From Purshia tridentata (lineage: Eukaryota > Streptophyta > Magnoliopsida > Rosales > Rosaceae), in contig QANT01006444.1 of NCBI GenBank assembly GCA_003254885.1, forward strand, positions 1 to 64,000: 64,000 nucleotides of DNA, read 5' to 3'. The notes under the pieces were generated by a model that was given only the letters and a program-made list of their open reading frames with translations, was not told the origin of the DNA and searched no databases. The translations under genes and the position numbers were made by a program. This document shows, one piece after another, positions 23,411-35,073 of the stretch (within the stretch, counting starts at the first letter, position 1; every line of letters begins with the position of its first letter).

Positions 23411-25364
23411 TGATAGGACCGTCCCCGAATTCCACCCTGAAACTTGGAGTGATCCTGTGGGAATCCAATATCAAGGAAAATCCTACCGAAAATTTGGCAG
23501 AACCTCTCCTGAAATTGGACTAACCCTTTTTAAACGAAACCTGCAAATAACACTTTTAATACCAACTCCTCTACCATAACCAAAGGGTCTCTGACCCAAG
23601 CAAGATTAAAATCAACTGATTCATTGTCCAACAAAATTATCAAAGCGGTACTACAAATTTAACTAAGGAACTCAAATTTACAAGGACAATTACGCGCCTA
23701 CAAAATTCACAAGTCCACTAGATTGCCTCGACGCCTTTGGCTCGACTGCTTCACCGCTACAACCTGGGGGGGGGGGGGAATTAAAACAACAACAAAGGAT
23801 AAAACTAATGAGATAACTCAGTGAGTGGACGAAAATAACGAGTAATCAAACGTAAGTTATAAAGATGTATTTATTAGCTGAAACTACAAAATTATTTGGC
23901 ACTAAACCTCACGTCTCTCTTTGAAATTCCCCCAGTTTCAAAACTCATTCTAAAACTGTTCTAAAAAGGATCTCAAATCAATTTAATAACTGTAAAATAC
24001 CTAGTCTTCTGAGAAGTAAATCATAAAACCACCATCCAAGTACCCTGGATAACTAGCCGTGCACTCGTACGGAATGCTGCATCATACGAGCAGGGCAGAT
24101 CTAACTGGCCATACACCTGTACGAAATTCTGCATCGCACAGGCAGGGCAAATTTAACTGGCCATGCACCTGTAGGGAATACTGCATCGTACAGGCAGGGC
24201 AAATCACTGGTCATAAGTGCACGCAGAGCTGCCCCCAAAGGGCAAGGCACCGCAACACACGGCCCAAAGCCTATGTGTGTGTCACGATTGGTCCCAAAGA
24301 CCTTATTGAGCTTATCTGTAGCTGGGTACTTACACGGCATTTAAAATCCACTTTTTATTTCTCAAACCTCAACTAATAAATCCTTGAAATAATATTTTCA
24401 TAAACCCTTGAATTCCAACGTTATCTCAAAAACTCAAGCATGAAAACATTTTGGATTGCTTTCTGTCTCGTTAAAGCATGAAATTTAGTATAACTAATTC
24501 CAAACTCAAAGTCTAAATCAACTTAATTAAAAAAATCCAAAAACTAAACTCACGAACCAAATAATAATTCTAAATAATTAAATTAAAGTTCAAATAAAAC
24601 TCACAATATAAATATAAATTAAATCAAGAAGTTTATAAACAAGTCCACTCACAGAGATGGCCTAGCTTTGGTGTTCGGCTGGATCATCTCGGGTCTCGGG
24701 AGTATCGCCTAAAATAAGAATGCTTTACGTTAGAATAATATTCAGAATAACAACTGAAAAACTAGAATATGTGAGTTCTAGGTCTTTCGCTCCATAATTC
24801 TAAATTCAAATCACAAACCCACTTATTTTTCTTTCTTAACTCATAATCCAATACTACTAACTCATTTTTATCCGGTAATTTCCCCAAACTACTTCCATTA
24901 CTATACCACTCGACCGAGGGTCGTTCAAGCGTCATTTCACAGTCTAACAAATGTCCAATTCCATGAAGGTTTTTAAGTTTGGAAATTAATTAAAACTACC
25001 TCAATTTATCACCCAAAATCAAAGGTTCCAAGGAATTCAACATGGTTTCCAAACCCCAACTTCCAAGTTTCTAATTACCCACAATAATTCATCAATCCAA
25101 GTTCCAATTCACTCCAATTCCACACCAAAACCCTTAATTACACAAAACAACCACCCATTCCACTCAAACAAGGCCAAATCCGAAATGGCATAACCCCACT
25201 TTCCCCAATTTTCCAATCTCTCAAAAATTCCTTTAAATTCCTCAATCTAACCTTCAATTCATAGTTACTAGGAGTAATTATTGCCCAAAAATACATAAAA
25301 CACTCTCCAATTTCTGAAATCTCAAGGGAATCCGAAATTGGGTTCCAATTTCCTAAATTCTAAC
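23411..25364 (-). mobile_element. Family B LTR, long subtype, partial
   Basis: It starts TGATAGGACCGTCCCCG at 23411 and runs through the repeat cassette and AT-rich section, but the GC-rich leader and LTR start are not seen before the next B LTR begins at 25365. A run of 13 Gs lies at about 23766-23778, an expansion of the CCTGGGGG found in all B copies. Confidence 0.75.
24051..24302 (-). repeat. 52-bp tandem repeat array plus conserved block (in family B LTR)
   Basis: Three units of the CTGGCCATACACCTGTACG type are followed by the shared block ending ATTGGTCCCAAAGACCT. Confidence 0.86.
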
Positions 25365-26023
25365 TGACAGGACCCTCCCCGAGTTCCACCCTTGAACTCG
25401 GGGTGACCCTGCGGGAATCCAATGTCAAGGAAAATCCTACCGAAATTTCGGCAGAACCTCCCCTGAAATTGGACGAACCCTTTTACTCCACGAGACCTGC
25501 AAATGCACTTCTACGTTTCACAGCTCCTCTATCACAACCAAAAAGGGTCTCCGACCCAATTTCAAATCAATTACTTAAGTTTTCATTAGATTATCAGAGC
25601 CGCGTTACAAAATTTACTAAGAAAACAAATTTTACAAGATTAATTAGTTCCTATAGCTTTCAAATGTTCGCTGGATTGCCTCGACGTCTTTGGCTTGACC
25701 GCTCCACCGCTACCACCTGGGGGAAAATTTAAAACAATAAAATGGATAAAACTAATGAGTTAACTCAGTGAGTGGACATAAATCCAGATAAACGTTAATA
25801 AACCTTTACTTTCAAGTTTCTTAGAATTTCGTAACCTTTCTTTGAAATCCCCCAGTTTTAAAATCACTTTCATAAAATGCATTGAAAACTCTATGAGTAA
25901 ATCCATACTTTAAAATTCATTTTGAGATTTTCTGGAAAATCAATAAAACTAGTTTAGGTTACTAAATATCACTTTAAAACCGGTATCACGATAGGATTTC
26001 GCACCCAACAGTCACCCACCGAA

Positions 26024-26320
26024 TCTGCCGTACATGCGCAGGGCCTACGACCTGCCGTACATGCGCAGGGCCAATATTTCCTGCCGTACATGCGCAGGGA
26101 TCGTACAGGCAGGGCAAGATTAACTGGCCATACACCTGTACGGAATTCTGCATCGTACAGGCAGGGCAAGACTAACTGGCCATACACCTGTACGGAATTC
26201 TGCATCGTACAGGCAGGGCAAATAACTGGTCATACGTGCACGTAGAGCTGCCCCCAAAGGGCGAGGCACCGCAACACACGGCCCAAAGCCTATGTGTGTG
26301 TCACGATGGGTCCCAAAGAC
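26024..26320 (-). repeat. Chimeric 27-bp/52-bp repeat array
   Basis: The array starts with three 27-bp units (TGCCGTACATGCGCAGGG) and switches at about 26100, inside a unit, to the 52-bp type (TCGTACAGGCAGGGCAAG). The conserved block follows. Confidence 0.88.
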
Positions 26321-27153
26321 CTATATAATTCCGATAACCTGAAGGGTACTGCGAAGGGTGGTTTAAAAATCCTTTTTCCTTAATTTCCCTTTTTACCTAT
26401 AAAAAAAAATATAACGTTTCCAAAACTGGGAAACCATCAACCAATACTATGAAACCCTTTTTCGATAACCAAACTTTTAATATTTCAAAATACAAATGAC
26501 CACAAATGTTTACTTTGAGAAATCGTAACGTTTCCAAGTACGTCAAATCCGTTTCGATATTCAAGAATCGAACAATATTTCTAAATAATTAAATCACGGC
26601 TCAAATAACTCAAAATATAAATATAAATTAAATCATTAAATTCGTAAAGATTCATAAACAAGTTTAGGAAACAGAGTCCACTCACAGTCAAAGAGTCTAG
26701 TCTCGTTGCTCGGCTGGGTCGCCCTCAATCTCAGGTGTCGTTCCTGAAATCGAGGAAATTGGCGCCGGAATCTGGCCGGAATTGGCGAACAAATGGCAGC
26801 GGGCTGGGGCCTTTTTCCGGCGTCGTTTCGCGTCGGGGGACGGCGGGTTGCGGTGGGGGAGCACTGAGGTGGCTGGCCGGCGGTTGGGGACTGATTCTTG
26901 CCGCCTGGGGTCGTCGGAAATGGCTGGAGCTGGAAGCCCCAGTCGCGCACGCAGGGGAGAGGGATCGGGAGAGAGGGAGAAGGAGGGGCTGGGGCGTCGG
27001 GAGGTAGCTGGCCGGCGGCTGGGGGCGTCGTCGGTGGCCTGGGTGACCGGAGATGAGCCGGGGGGTCGCGCAGGGGAAGAGGGGGAGTGGGTATCGGGCT
27101 GGCTGGGCTTCTCCTCCTGCCTGCGCGTGAAGAAGAGGAAGAAATAGGAAGGG

Positions 27154-27176
27154 GAATATTCCAGAATTTTCTGGAA
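27154..27176. promoter_or_regulatory. Heat-shock-element-like array, five triplets
   Basis: Five perfect alternating GAA/TTC triplets with 2-base spacers, next to TATTAAAT on the LTR sense strand and a pyrimidine-rich leader. This is the same site as 9794 and 11544 in other B LTRs, with different spacer bases. Confidence 0.6.
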
Positions 27177-27393
27177 TATTTAATACCCTTTCCTCAAAAT
27201 TACAAGTTTGCCCCTCACTTTGAACCTCCGTATTTCACAAACCGTAGCTCCAAACGACGCATACTACGTGTCTACGAACTCGTGGAGTCGAGCTCTACGT
27301 ACTCATGTCAAAGTCAACTCTAAACTCCAAATAATTTACAAAGTCAACCTTGAGCCCTATTATAGTGTACTATAAAAGATACGGGTCGTTACA

Positions 27394-28394
27394 GGATAAG
27401 ACAACCAAAATTAAGAAGTGCTTTACACAATCACAAGCAACTTCTTACAAACCTCCACCTCATTCAACACAATATAAACATTCTATAACCAAACTCCCTT
27501 TACTTCCTAAAAACCCTTTAACTACCTCTCCCCCTTTTTGACTGGGAAAGCAAAAGGGTCCTAATCATCCATAGGCATATCATCTTCAGCATCCTGTAAA
27601 GAAGAAACCAAGCTAGGAAAAGCAAGAGCATGCCTCCAAAGAATGGTATCAAAACCATCAAGGCGTGTGTTGATGCCCTGACGATGAGCGTGAACATCTT
27701 GGAACTGAGAGTTGATAGCACCGAATTGATCAACTAGGTATGAATGCAATGAATCAAAGTGGAAGGGCATCGAAACAAACAAAGATGATACATCAACAAT
27801 AGGAGATGAAGGTGCAGGAGCAGGAAGAGGAACCTCAGCATGATATGAAAATTTGTAACTTAGTCCTAAGGAGAAAGCGCTCCAAACATCTCAGCAACAG
27901 TAGTCTGAGCTTGATTCAACCCGGCTTCAGTCCTTCGATGCACGAGTCAATAGAATGATAAAGATGGATGAATTTTGATAGCCTTTCAATAGATTCAACA
28001 CACAACAATCTATTGAAAAACTATCTCTATGAATGAACCAACATAATTCTCAATGATTGCTTTCTTAATGCATGGAAGTTAGGTTCTCAAAATAATTTTT
28101 CTCTCAAAGCCCTGAATCTCAAACTCTAAATGAATAATAATAATAATAATTACTAACTATGAAGAATTTTAGACACAGCTATATATAGGACTTAATTTAG
28201 ACCTCAAAAAGATATCATAACCAAATAAGAAAACTTAAAAGGGCCTTTTAAACATTTCAAAACACAAAAAAAAAAAAAATGAAAATCAACGCTTCAACCG
28301 ATTGAGAGAAACTGCCGACCAGTCGGCGACTAGCAAAACCAAAACCTTTTGATCTCAATTAAGGGTGACCGGTCGAAGACATGCAGAGGCATAT
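27394..28394 (-). mobile_element. Unclassified retroelement relic, 3' coding end
   Basis: A minus-strand frame (27561-27782) reads FDSLHSYLVDQFGAINSQF and ends DAEDDMPMDD, resembling coiled-coil tails of plant element-encoded proteins. It is followed by AAAAAGGGGGAGAGG (about 27529-27543, minus strand), like a polypurine tract. An AAT microsatellite is at about 28133-28151 and a TATATATA motif at 28179-28188. Phrases like CCGACCAGTCGG occur near 28315. The sequence resumes after the C LTR at 33945. Clade not determined; broken. Confidence 0.4.
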
Positions 28395-29851
28395 TGTTAT
28401 ATCCCAAAACAGAGCCTAGAAGAAATAATACTTTTTGGGGCATTTGACATCCGACACATCGACTATCTAACCCTAGAATGTGTCACCAAGTCCTAGCAAC
28501 TTCATCCTAAAATTAAATAACTAATGTTTAGCGAACAAAATATGGGTTGGATCAGACTATCTCAAGGCTTTTTTGATAAAATATGGGTTGGATCAAAGAA
28601 CAAAACGTTTAGCGAAAATCATTTTAAAATAACTTCAAAATACATTTTAAACGAAGCCAACCCACGCGGGTAAGAAGTTTTACAAAAATACCCTTAAAAA
28701 CAACATAATGTTCAAGGAAGTTATGTTTGACTAACGATCCCAAAGTGGGTACCAACCAACTATGACACGCCCCGACCCTCGGGCACGTGCTTAAACTGCT
28801 GAAAACTGAAAACTGAAAACTGTTCCCTGTGGGCCCTTTTTATAAAACTGTGAGCCATGAATATAAAATAATTTACTGAAATCACTGTAACTTTACAAAA
28901 GCACGTTTATAAAAATAAGCTGTAAAACGTTTACATAAAAATCAAACTGTAAATAACTTTCTGAAACTACTGCTAGTCCCACTTCCTCGTCTTCTCTCCA
29001 CTGCCTCCTCAGCCTGCAAGCCTGCAAAACCAAACCCTGCACCCAACCACAGGTGCACCGGATTTACACACAAACCCGGTAAGCTCACTAGAGCCCGTAT
29101 GAGTGAAATCTAACTGAAAACCTCAAATTAACTGAAATAGAATAATCAGTCACAATTCATCTGAATGCCTCAAGCACAGTCAAACCACAAATCACAACTC
29201 ATAATCATTAACCTGGTCACCGATCCTCTAACCAATCCAATTCTCTGTCCCTAAACTGTAATACTTCAATTATCCTCAATTGATCCCCTGAACTGGAAAT
29301 CACCTCGAAGTACATCACAAGGTCCTGACTTAGAATTCCACTAGATTCTCCAACACTCTTAGAATCCTCGATATCCGCTCTGAACCAACTTAAACCTCAA
29401 TTAATCCTTCCACTATCCTCAAATAACCTTTAGAAACCACTAAATCTTCTATTAAAACCACTGATACTCCAAACTTTTTACTTACCCTTAAATCTCAATA
29501 ACCTTTGTTACTCAAACCCCGGTAATCAATTCTCGCCTAAACCTTTAAATTCAAAGTTTCCCAACACTTCACTGTCACCCCTTGAGATTCCCCAGCTGAA
29601 AAGCATTTTATAAAGATCTACTGGAAACTCTTTGTAGAAATCCACGTTTAAAATCCATTTGCAAAACTCTTTTTAGAAAACAATAAAGCTAATCAAATTC
29701 CCAATTTATAAAACATGAACTGAAAACTCTGAAAATCAATAAAACTAATCAAGTTCCCAAATATCAATTAAGAACTGAAATCGATAATTCTCAAGAACAA
29801 TTATAAGCTGACAAGATACGTAAATTCATCACCCAATCCGCATCCAGCTAA

Positions 29852-30082
29852 CCTGCCGTACATGCGCAGGGCTCACAACCTGCCGTACGCATGCAGGGCC
29901 AATGATCCTGCCGTACATGCGCAGGGCCTACGACCTGCCGTACATGTGCAGAGCCAGGGTCTGTCATACACATGAAGGGCCAACAACTGCCGTACGTGCA
30001 CGCAGGGCCGCCCCCAAAGGCCAAAGCATCCCGGCACACGGCCCAAAGCCTAATGTGTGTGCCGTGATGGGTCCCAAAGACC
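29852..30082 (-). repeat. 27-bp tandem repeat array plus conserved block (in family A LTR)
   Basis: Six units of the CCTGCCGTAC type alternate ATGCGCAGG and GCATGCAGG ends; the shared block follows. Confidence 0.88.
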
Positions 30083-30838
30083 TGTATAACCTGAGAAGCT
30101 GAACGAGTACCAACTGGGTGTTTTGAAAACCGTACCAATCCGAAAATGATATTTCCATTTCAAATCACCGAAAACCATTTTCAAAACCTTTTTGGATATA
30201 ACAGAAAATCCATCGAAACCGAAACTCGAACTTAATATTAAATCATTTCTTAAAGAACCAACGTCATCAAAAACGGATAAGTAAAATCAAATCTTTAATT
30301 TTATCCGAGAATAAACTGAATTCTCAAATCAGTTTCCATAACCAAATCCATACTAAATCACCTTAAAAAGCCATAACTTTAAACCCCCGGGAATCCCAAT
30401 CCTAATCAAAATCTCCACCTGAATTCATTAATCCTCAAACACCACCACTGATCCTTACTTAGCCCTCTCTGAAGCTCCAAACATTTCTTAATTCTGTAAC
30501 CTAAAATATTCCTTAATCCACCGGTAATCCAATTCCTAATTTCGTAACTTCCCTTAACTAGCAAACAGCAATCAAAACAGACAAGCACACAAACAAGCCA
30601 GTAACTACTAAACTGAGATTTACTGAACTTATATCACTCACAGTGTTCCGCTCGAAAAGACTGAACTGCCCTTCTTGTCCTTCGTGGCTCCTTTGCTCGG
30701 ATTCTAAAATCCGGCAGCATAACGGCATCGGGAATACAAATCCCCAAGCCGAGCGTACCCACAAGCTCGGGTGGTTGGCCCGAGGCAAAAAACCAAGGAA
30801 CGGTCGCTGGAACCGTCACACGTAGCGGGTCCCACGAC

Positions 30839-30865
30839 GGTCAACGGGCGGTCAACAGCGGTCAA
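30839..30865 (-). promoter_or_regulatory. Three phased W-box cores in family A LTR
   Basis: GGTCAA lies at 30839, 30850 and 30860. The 11/10-base spacing puts all three on one face of the helix. Confidence 0.5.
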
Positions 30866-33334
30866 CTGTCAAAAACGAAACTCGCGTTTAGCTAAAACAA
30901 ATGACATGGGTACGTAGAGGAGATCAAGGGGATCGATTCTCGAACCTGGGTCGACGGCCAAAAGTGGCCGAAAAAGGAGGAAATCAGGCCGGAAAGCCAG
31001 CGGCACACCCACGCTCAATCCGCCGCCCACGGCAATCCCACGGTGCAATAGAACCCACCAACACGCTGGGCTCGACGAGAGGAAGAGATTTGGGCAGGTG
31101 GGAGGTCGCGTCGTCGCCGGAATCGCCGAGATCGCCGCCGTGACGCCGACTGTGCACGCGCTATTCTTCTCTTTCCAGGCTGTTTCGGGAAGAGGTGCCA
31201 CCACCGGAGGGAAGAGGGAGGAGAGGCGCGCACGGGAAGCCAAAACTGGAGTCCAGCCGCCGCCGGACGCGCCCCCACGCGCCGGCGAAAGGCGCGGCTG
31301 GGGTGATGGGTCGCGAGGAAGAGAGAGAACTGCGGGAGAGAGGAGAGAGAAATCTGGAAATTTCTGGGTTTCTGTGCCTTTTTAAAAACCACTTTTTTCA
31401 AAATTACCAATTTGTCCTTCCCTTCACACGTCCGTAACTTTCAAACCGTAGCTCCGTTTGACGCGTGCTACGTGTCTACGAACTCGTGAGGACGAGACCT
31501 TTCCAACGAACCCAAAGTCAACGGAAAAGTCCTCCCGAACAAAAAGTCAACTTTTACTCAACTTTAAAAGTCAAACTTTAAAATTTGAGAAACGTCCAAA
31601 ACGTTTTACTTTCGAAATTAAAATCTCGAAAACTTTTTAAAAAGCTTTTCAAAACCACTTTTGAAAGGTGCGGGGTGTTACAAACTACTCAAAAGTTGTT
31701 CTGAAAAAGTTCAAACGAAACAGAAAGGTAATTCGAACTGATAAATTACAGAATTCAATAAAGTAACTAACTTGACAGAACAGGAAAGACCTTAAGATTC
31801 CCAGCAACATATCCAAGTGCCTCGCCCAACTGACTAATCGAGATCTTCAACTAGAAACTGATCTGCAAAAGAATACAGTAGGGAGTAAGCATCACAAATG
31901 ATTATGGCTTCCCCTTGGGGGACCTTGGCAGAGTTTGAAATTAGTAGGTAAAATATTTAATAGATATAGACGGCCAGTGTTGAAAACAGTTGAAAAGATT
32001 CACCAACAAACCAATTTTTAAAGTTGAATCGTTGAAATGCACAAAATCTTTGATGATGCGTATGCAATTTCTCATAAAGTTTTATGTGTATCCAAGTATT
32101 ATTAATGGTTGATCGATCACAAACAGCTAATTACACTTATCATGATAAATTCACGATAATGTAGCGAGAGCATTCATTACCTTGGTAGTACCCCTCAAGC
32201 TAGTCTCCTTAGAAGGATAAATCGACTAGTTCATTCGTACGTACGCCTTTTAGAAGTTTAGGGAACGAAACCCAAGGTCAGTGTTTTTCATGACCCTTTA
32301 CTCTCAGATCATCAATAACAAGAAAAATTGTACAAAATGGCATATAAAAACGATGTAGAGTTCGCAAACAATAGTATTTAATATCATATATACATGCACC
32401 AAAACAGTCCCAATAGTTAGGATGTGAGAATCTTCTTACCTGGTGTCCAAGCTTAACCTTTTTGTACTTCCACAGCACCAAAGTTCTTAAAACCTTCTTT
32501 GGGAAAACCCGAGGTTAACTACTTAAAAGTCCAAAAAATCATGACTAGGTCAATAAGAGGGAGACTGAGAAGATCAATCTCAATGTTCCTTAAGCAGGCA
32601 ATAGCAACAACAACTGATACTAACCTTGACATCATGTTGTTCGATTACTTTAACAGGGTGGCCTCAAATTCTTATTGATTAACAAATAAACAGGTTCAAC
32701 TAGTTAAGTAAGCACAGCAAATAATTCTAACTTAATTTGCATGCTTCCTACTTCTTTAGGTTTTAACAATTCTATAATTACATATTTAATTAATTTTATT
32801 TAATCCAACTTAATCAATTAAATTATGCAATTTAAATCCTACTTTAAACATGATTAATTAATTTAATAATCCAACTTAACTAATTAATTATGCATAAAAA
32901 CCTTAAAGAGAAGGTGAAGATTTACTTACCCAGTTGTAGACCTCCTTTGCTTGATCTCAACAAAAGAATTGCTAAAACACCAAAATTAAAGCCTAGTACG
33001 TAACTAAATTAAGCTTAAACAACTAAACCAAACTTTAAAGTCTTACTACTCTAGCACGACGAGAATATGACAGGACTTCACTGTGGAAAAGGTTATTTTT
33101 CACTAGAGAAATTAATTTTTCAGTTTTGTGGGGTAATTAATAACTCAATCAAAAATAAACAAAATTTTTGAACTACGTAACTTTTCCAAAAAAATTGGAG
33201 CTTGTTCTTTCGAGTTCCCTTCACAAACGGAAGGATTCCCTTAAGAAGAAATTTTAGAGAGAAAATAAACTTAAGAGTAAAAAGCTCTCAACTCACACTA
33301 AGAAGTGCAAATGAAAATGAGGAGGAGACTTCTC

Positions 33335-33346
33335 TATTTATAAGCT
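33335..33346 (-). promoter_or_regulatory. TATA-like box of family C LTR
   Basis: GCTTATAAATAG on the minus strand lies about 600 bases inside the LTR start, a plausible element promoter. Confidence 0.45.
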
Positions 33347-33944
33347 TTTGAAAGTGAGAAAAAGTGTAAGTTTCCAATGTGGGATAGGTTCTATGCACAA
33401 AAATGAATGCCCAAGATTAGAAGGCTTTTAATGAAGTTCAAGGGTTAAGATTAAAACAAGAGTGGATGATCAAGTGTGACACAGCTCATCCCGTGCATCT
33501 ATCCCTGTCAGCATTTGCTGACACGTCAGCTCGTGACACATGGTGCTGGCTGCCACATCACATTTTTTTTTCTCCAACTTTACAAATTCACCAAAAATAG
33601 CTCGGGTCTCCAAATATTACTACGAAAAATCTTATGAACTTGTGAGACTGAATACTATCTATCTATGGCCTCAAAACAACAATTTGATTTCCATGATCTT
33701 TATGAAAAATCCAACTTAACCAATTTAAATTATAAAAAATCAAATAATGGCCTAAGATAATTATCCAACTTGGAAAATTCATAATGTAATCATCCTAACT
33801 CCAAATTCAATGAACCAAATGCCGCTACTCTCAACAAATTAGGCTCTACGCTAATAATGTCAAACCTTAGACACTAGGTCCTCAAAAAAATTCTAAACTA
33901 AACGAAAATTAAAATACTAGAAAATTACGAGGTCTTACACATAC

Positions 33945-34739
33945 ATACTCTTTGCTGAAAGGCATAGTCCAACCGACCGAAATGAGACAGAGCTCACTTC
34001 CAAGACACAAACTAACTAAAAAATTAATTTCTTTTCAAAACAACTTTTACCTCACAAACATACACTTACAAAATATAAAGTCCAAAAGGGGAGGAGACTA
34101 GGTCTTTTTAGAATAGTGGAGAAGGTCCTCCCATTTACAATTTTCTAATGTCTGATAACACAACTACGACCAATAATGTGGCACAAACATTTGGTAATAC
34201 TCATTTCACATGCAAACAGATTTCTGTGAGCAAGTGTTTGTAAGAGCGCACATGTGCAATAGTTGAGGTCAATAGGCAATTCACTGCAAGCCTATTGACC
34301 TCCTTTTTCAATTATTGACTTGGCACAAGCCTTTTTTGTTGCAATAATTCAAGTCAAGAGCATAACATCAATAGCTATATTTTTTTAATATTTTTGTTTA
34401 CAAATTAAAATTTATAAATTAATTATTGTAAAAATTATACCATTGAAATTATCTCAAAAAGATCTTTAAAATGAGCTCAATATTTATTTTTTAAAATTTA
34501 AATTAATACCCATAGTTAATGACAATCCATAACTTAACAACAAGTCACAAGGGCCCAAAAATCAACAAGCAAGCTAGCCCAATATCAAGCACGTTCATGT
34601 GCTATTGTTGCAGAAAACATGACGGAGATTTCATGGGCTGTTGCCTATTTTGTACAACTTGTTTTAATGGGAATTTGAAATGAATATCAAATTGTAGCTC
34701 ACAAGTATACAAATCGATTGTTATAGTGATAGTGTATTT
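33945..34739. other. Unassigned repeat-like DNA
   Basis: This continues the relic at 27394-28394 (phrase CCAACCGACCG near 33970) and then turns AT-rich. A perfect 13-bp inverted pair GAGGTCAATAGGC/GCCTATTGACCTC lies at 34265-34277 and 34290-34302. No gene is supported. Confidence 0.4.
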
Positions 34740-34792
34740 AAATATGAGGTCGATTTAGCAAGGAATGGATGATGTAACACATACTCACTCAA

Positions 34793-35073
34793 TCAGCATT
34801 TATTTAAAACAGTAAAAGAATGAGGGTAGAGCAGTGAGACTATCCTAAGTGCATAAAAAGTAAATAGGTTGACATGCTAGAGCTCTTAACCATGTATAGG
34901 GTCACTACTGGAAAACCAAGCATTGGCAACCAATTTCAAAGGCATCCTTAATCCCTATAGTTCAGCATTTATTTAAAACAGTAAAAGAATGAGGGTTGAG
35001 CAATGAGACTATCCTAAGTGCATAAAAAGTAAATAGTTTGACATGCTAGAGCTCTTAACCATGTATAGGGTCA
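34793..35073. repeat. 112-bp direct duplication around a CACTA-like terminus
   Basis: Two copies (34793-34904 and 34962-35073) differ at a few positions and flank a 57-bp spacer. At the spacer's left edge, from 34903, the sequence reads CACTACTGGAAAACC, like a CACTA transposon end. Confidence 0.8.

Larger units (their letters stand above)
25365..27393 (-). mobile_element. Family B LTR, complete-looking, 2029 bp
   Basis: It starts TGACAGGACCCTCCCCG at 25365 and ends ACGGGTCGTTACA at 27393. Flanks CTAAC and GGATA do not match, so a simple insertion into the preceding B copy is not shown; unequal recombination between neighbouring LTRs is an alternative. It contains a chimeric repeat array and the clearest heat-shock-like array. 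Confidence 0.8.
28763..31682 (-). mobile_element. Family A solo LTR, 2920 bp, perfect TSD
   Basis: It runs TGACACGCCCCGACC to GCGGGGTGTTACA and is flanked by identical AACTA at 28758-28762 and 31683-31687. It is the cleanest A copy and a good reference: terminal block, AT-rich part, short-repeat cassette (29852-30082), W-box triplet (30839-30865), GC-rich leader (30900-31370) and LTR start. There is no internal region. Confidence 0.92.
28395..33939 (-). mobile_element. Family C LTR (net about 2.6 kb), split by a solo family A LTR
   Basis: The minus-strand start is TGTAAGACCTCGTAA at 33939 and the end complements TGTTATATCCC at 28395. Flanks are CATAT (28390-28394) and CATAC (33940-33944), 4 of 5 matching. 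The flanking relic appears continuous when the LTR is removed, so this is probably a solo LTR. A TATA-like box lies on the minus strand at 33335-33346. Confidence 0.68.
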
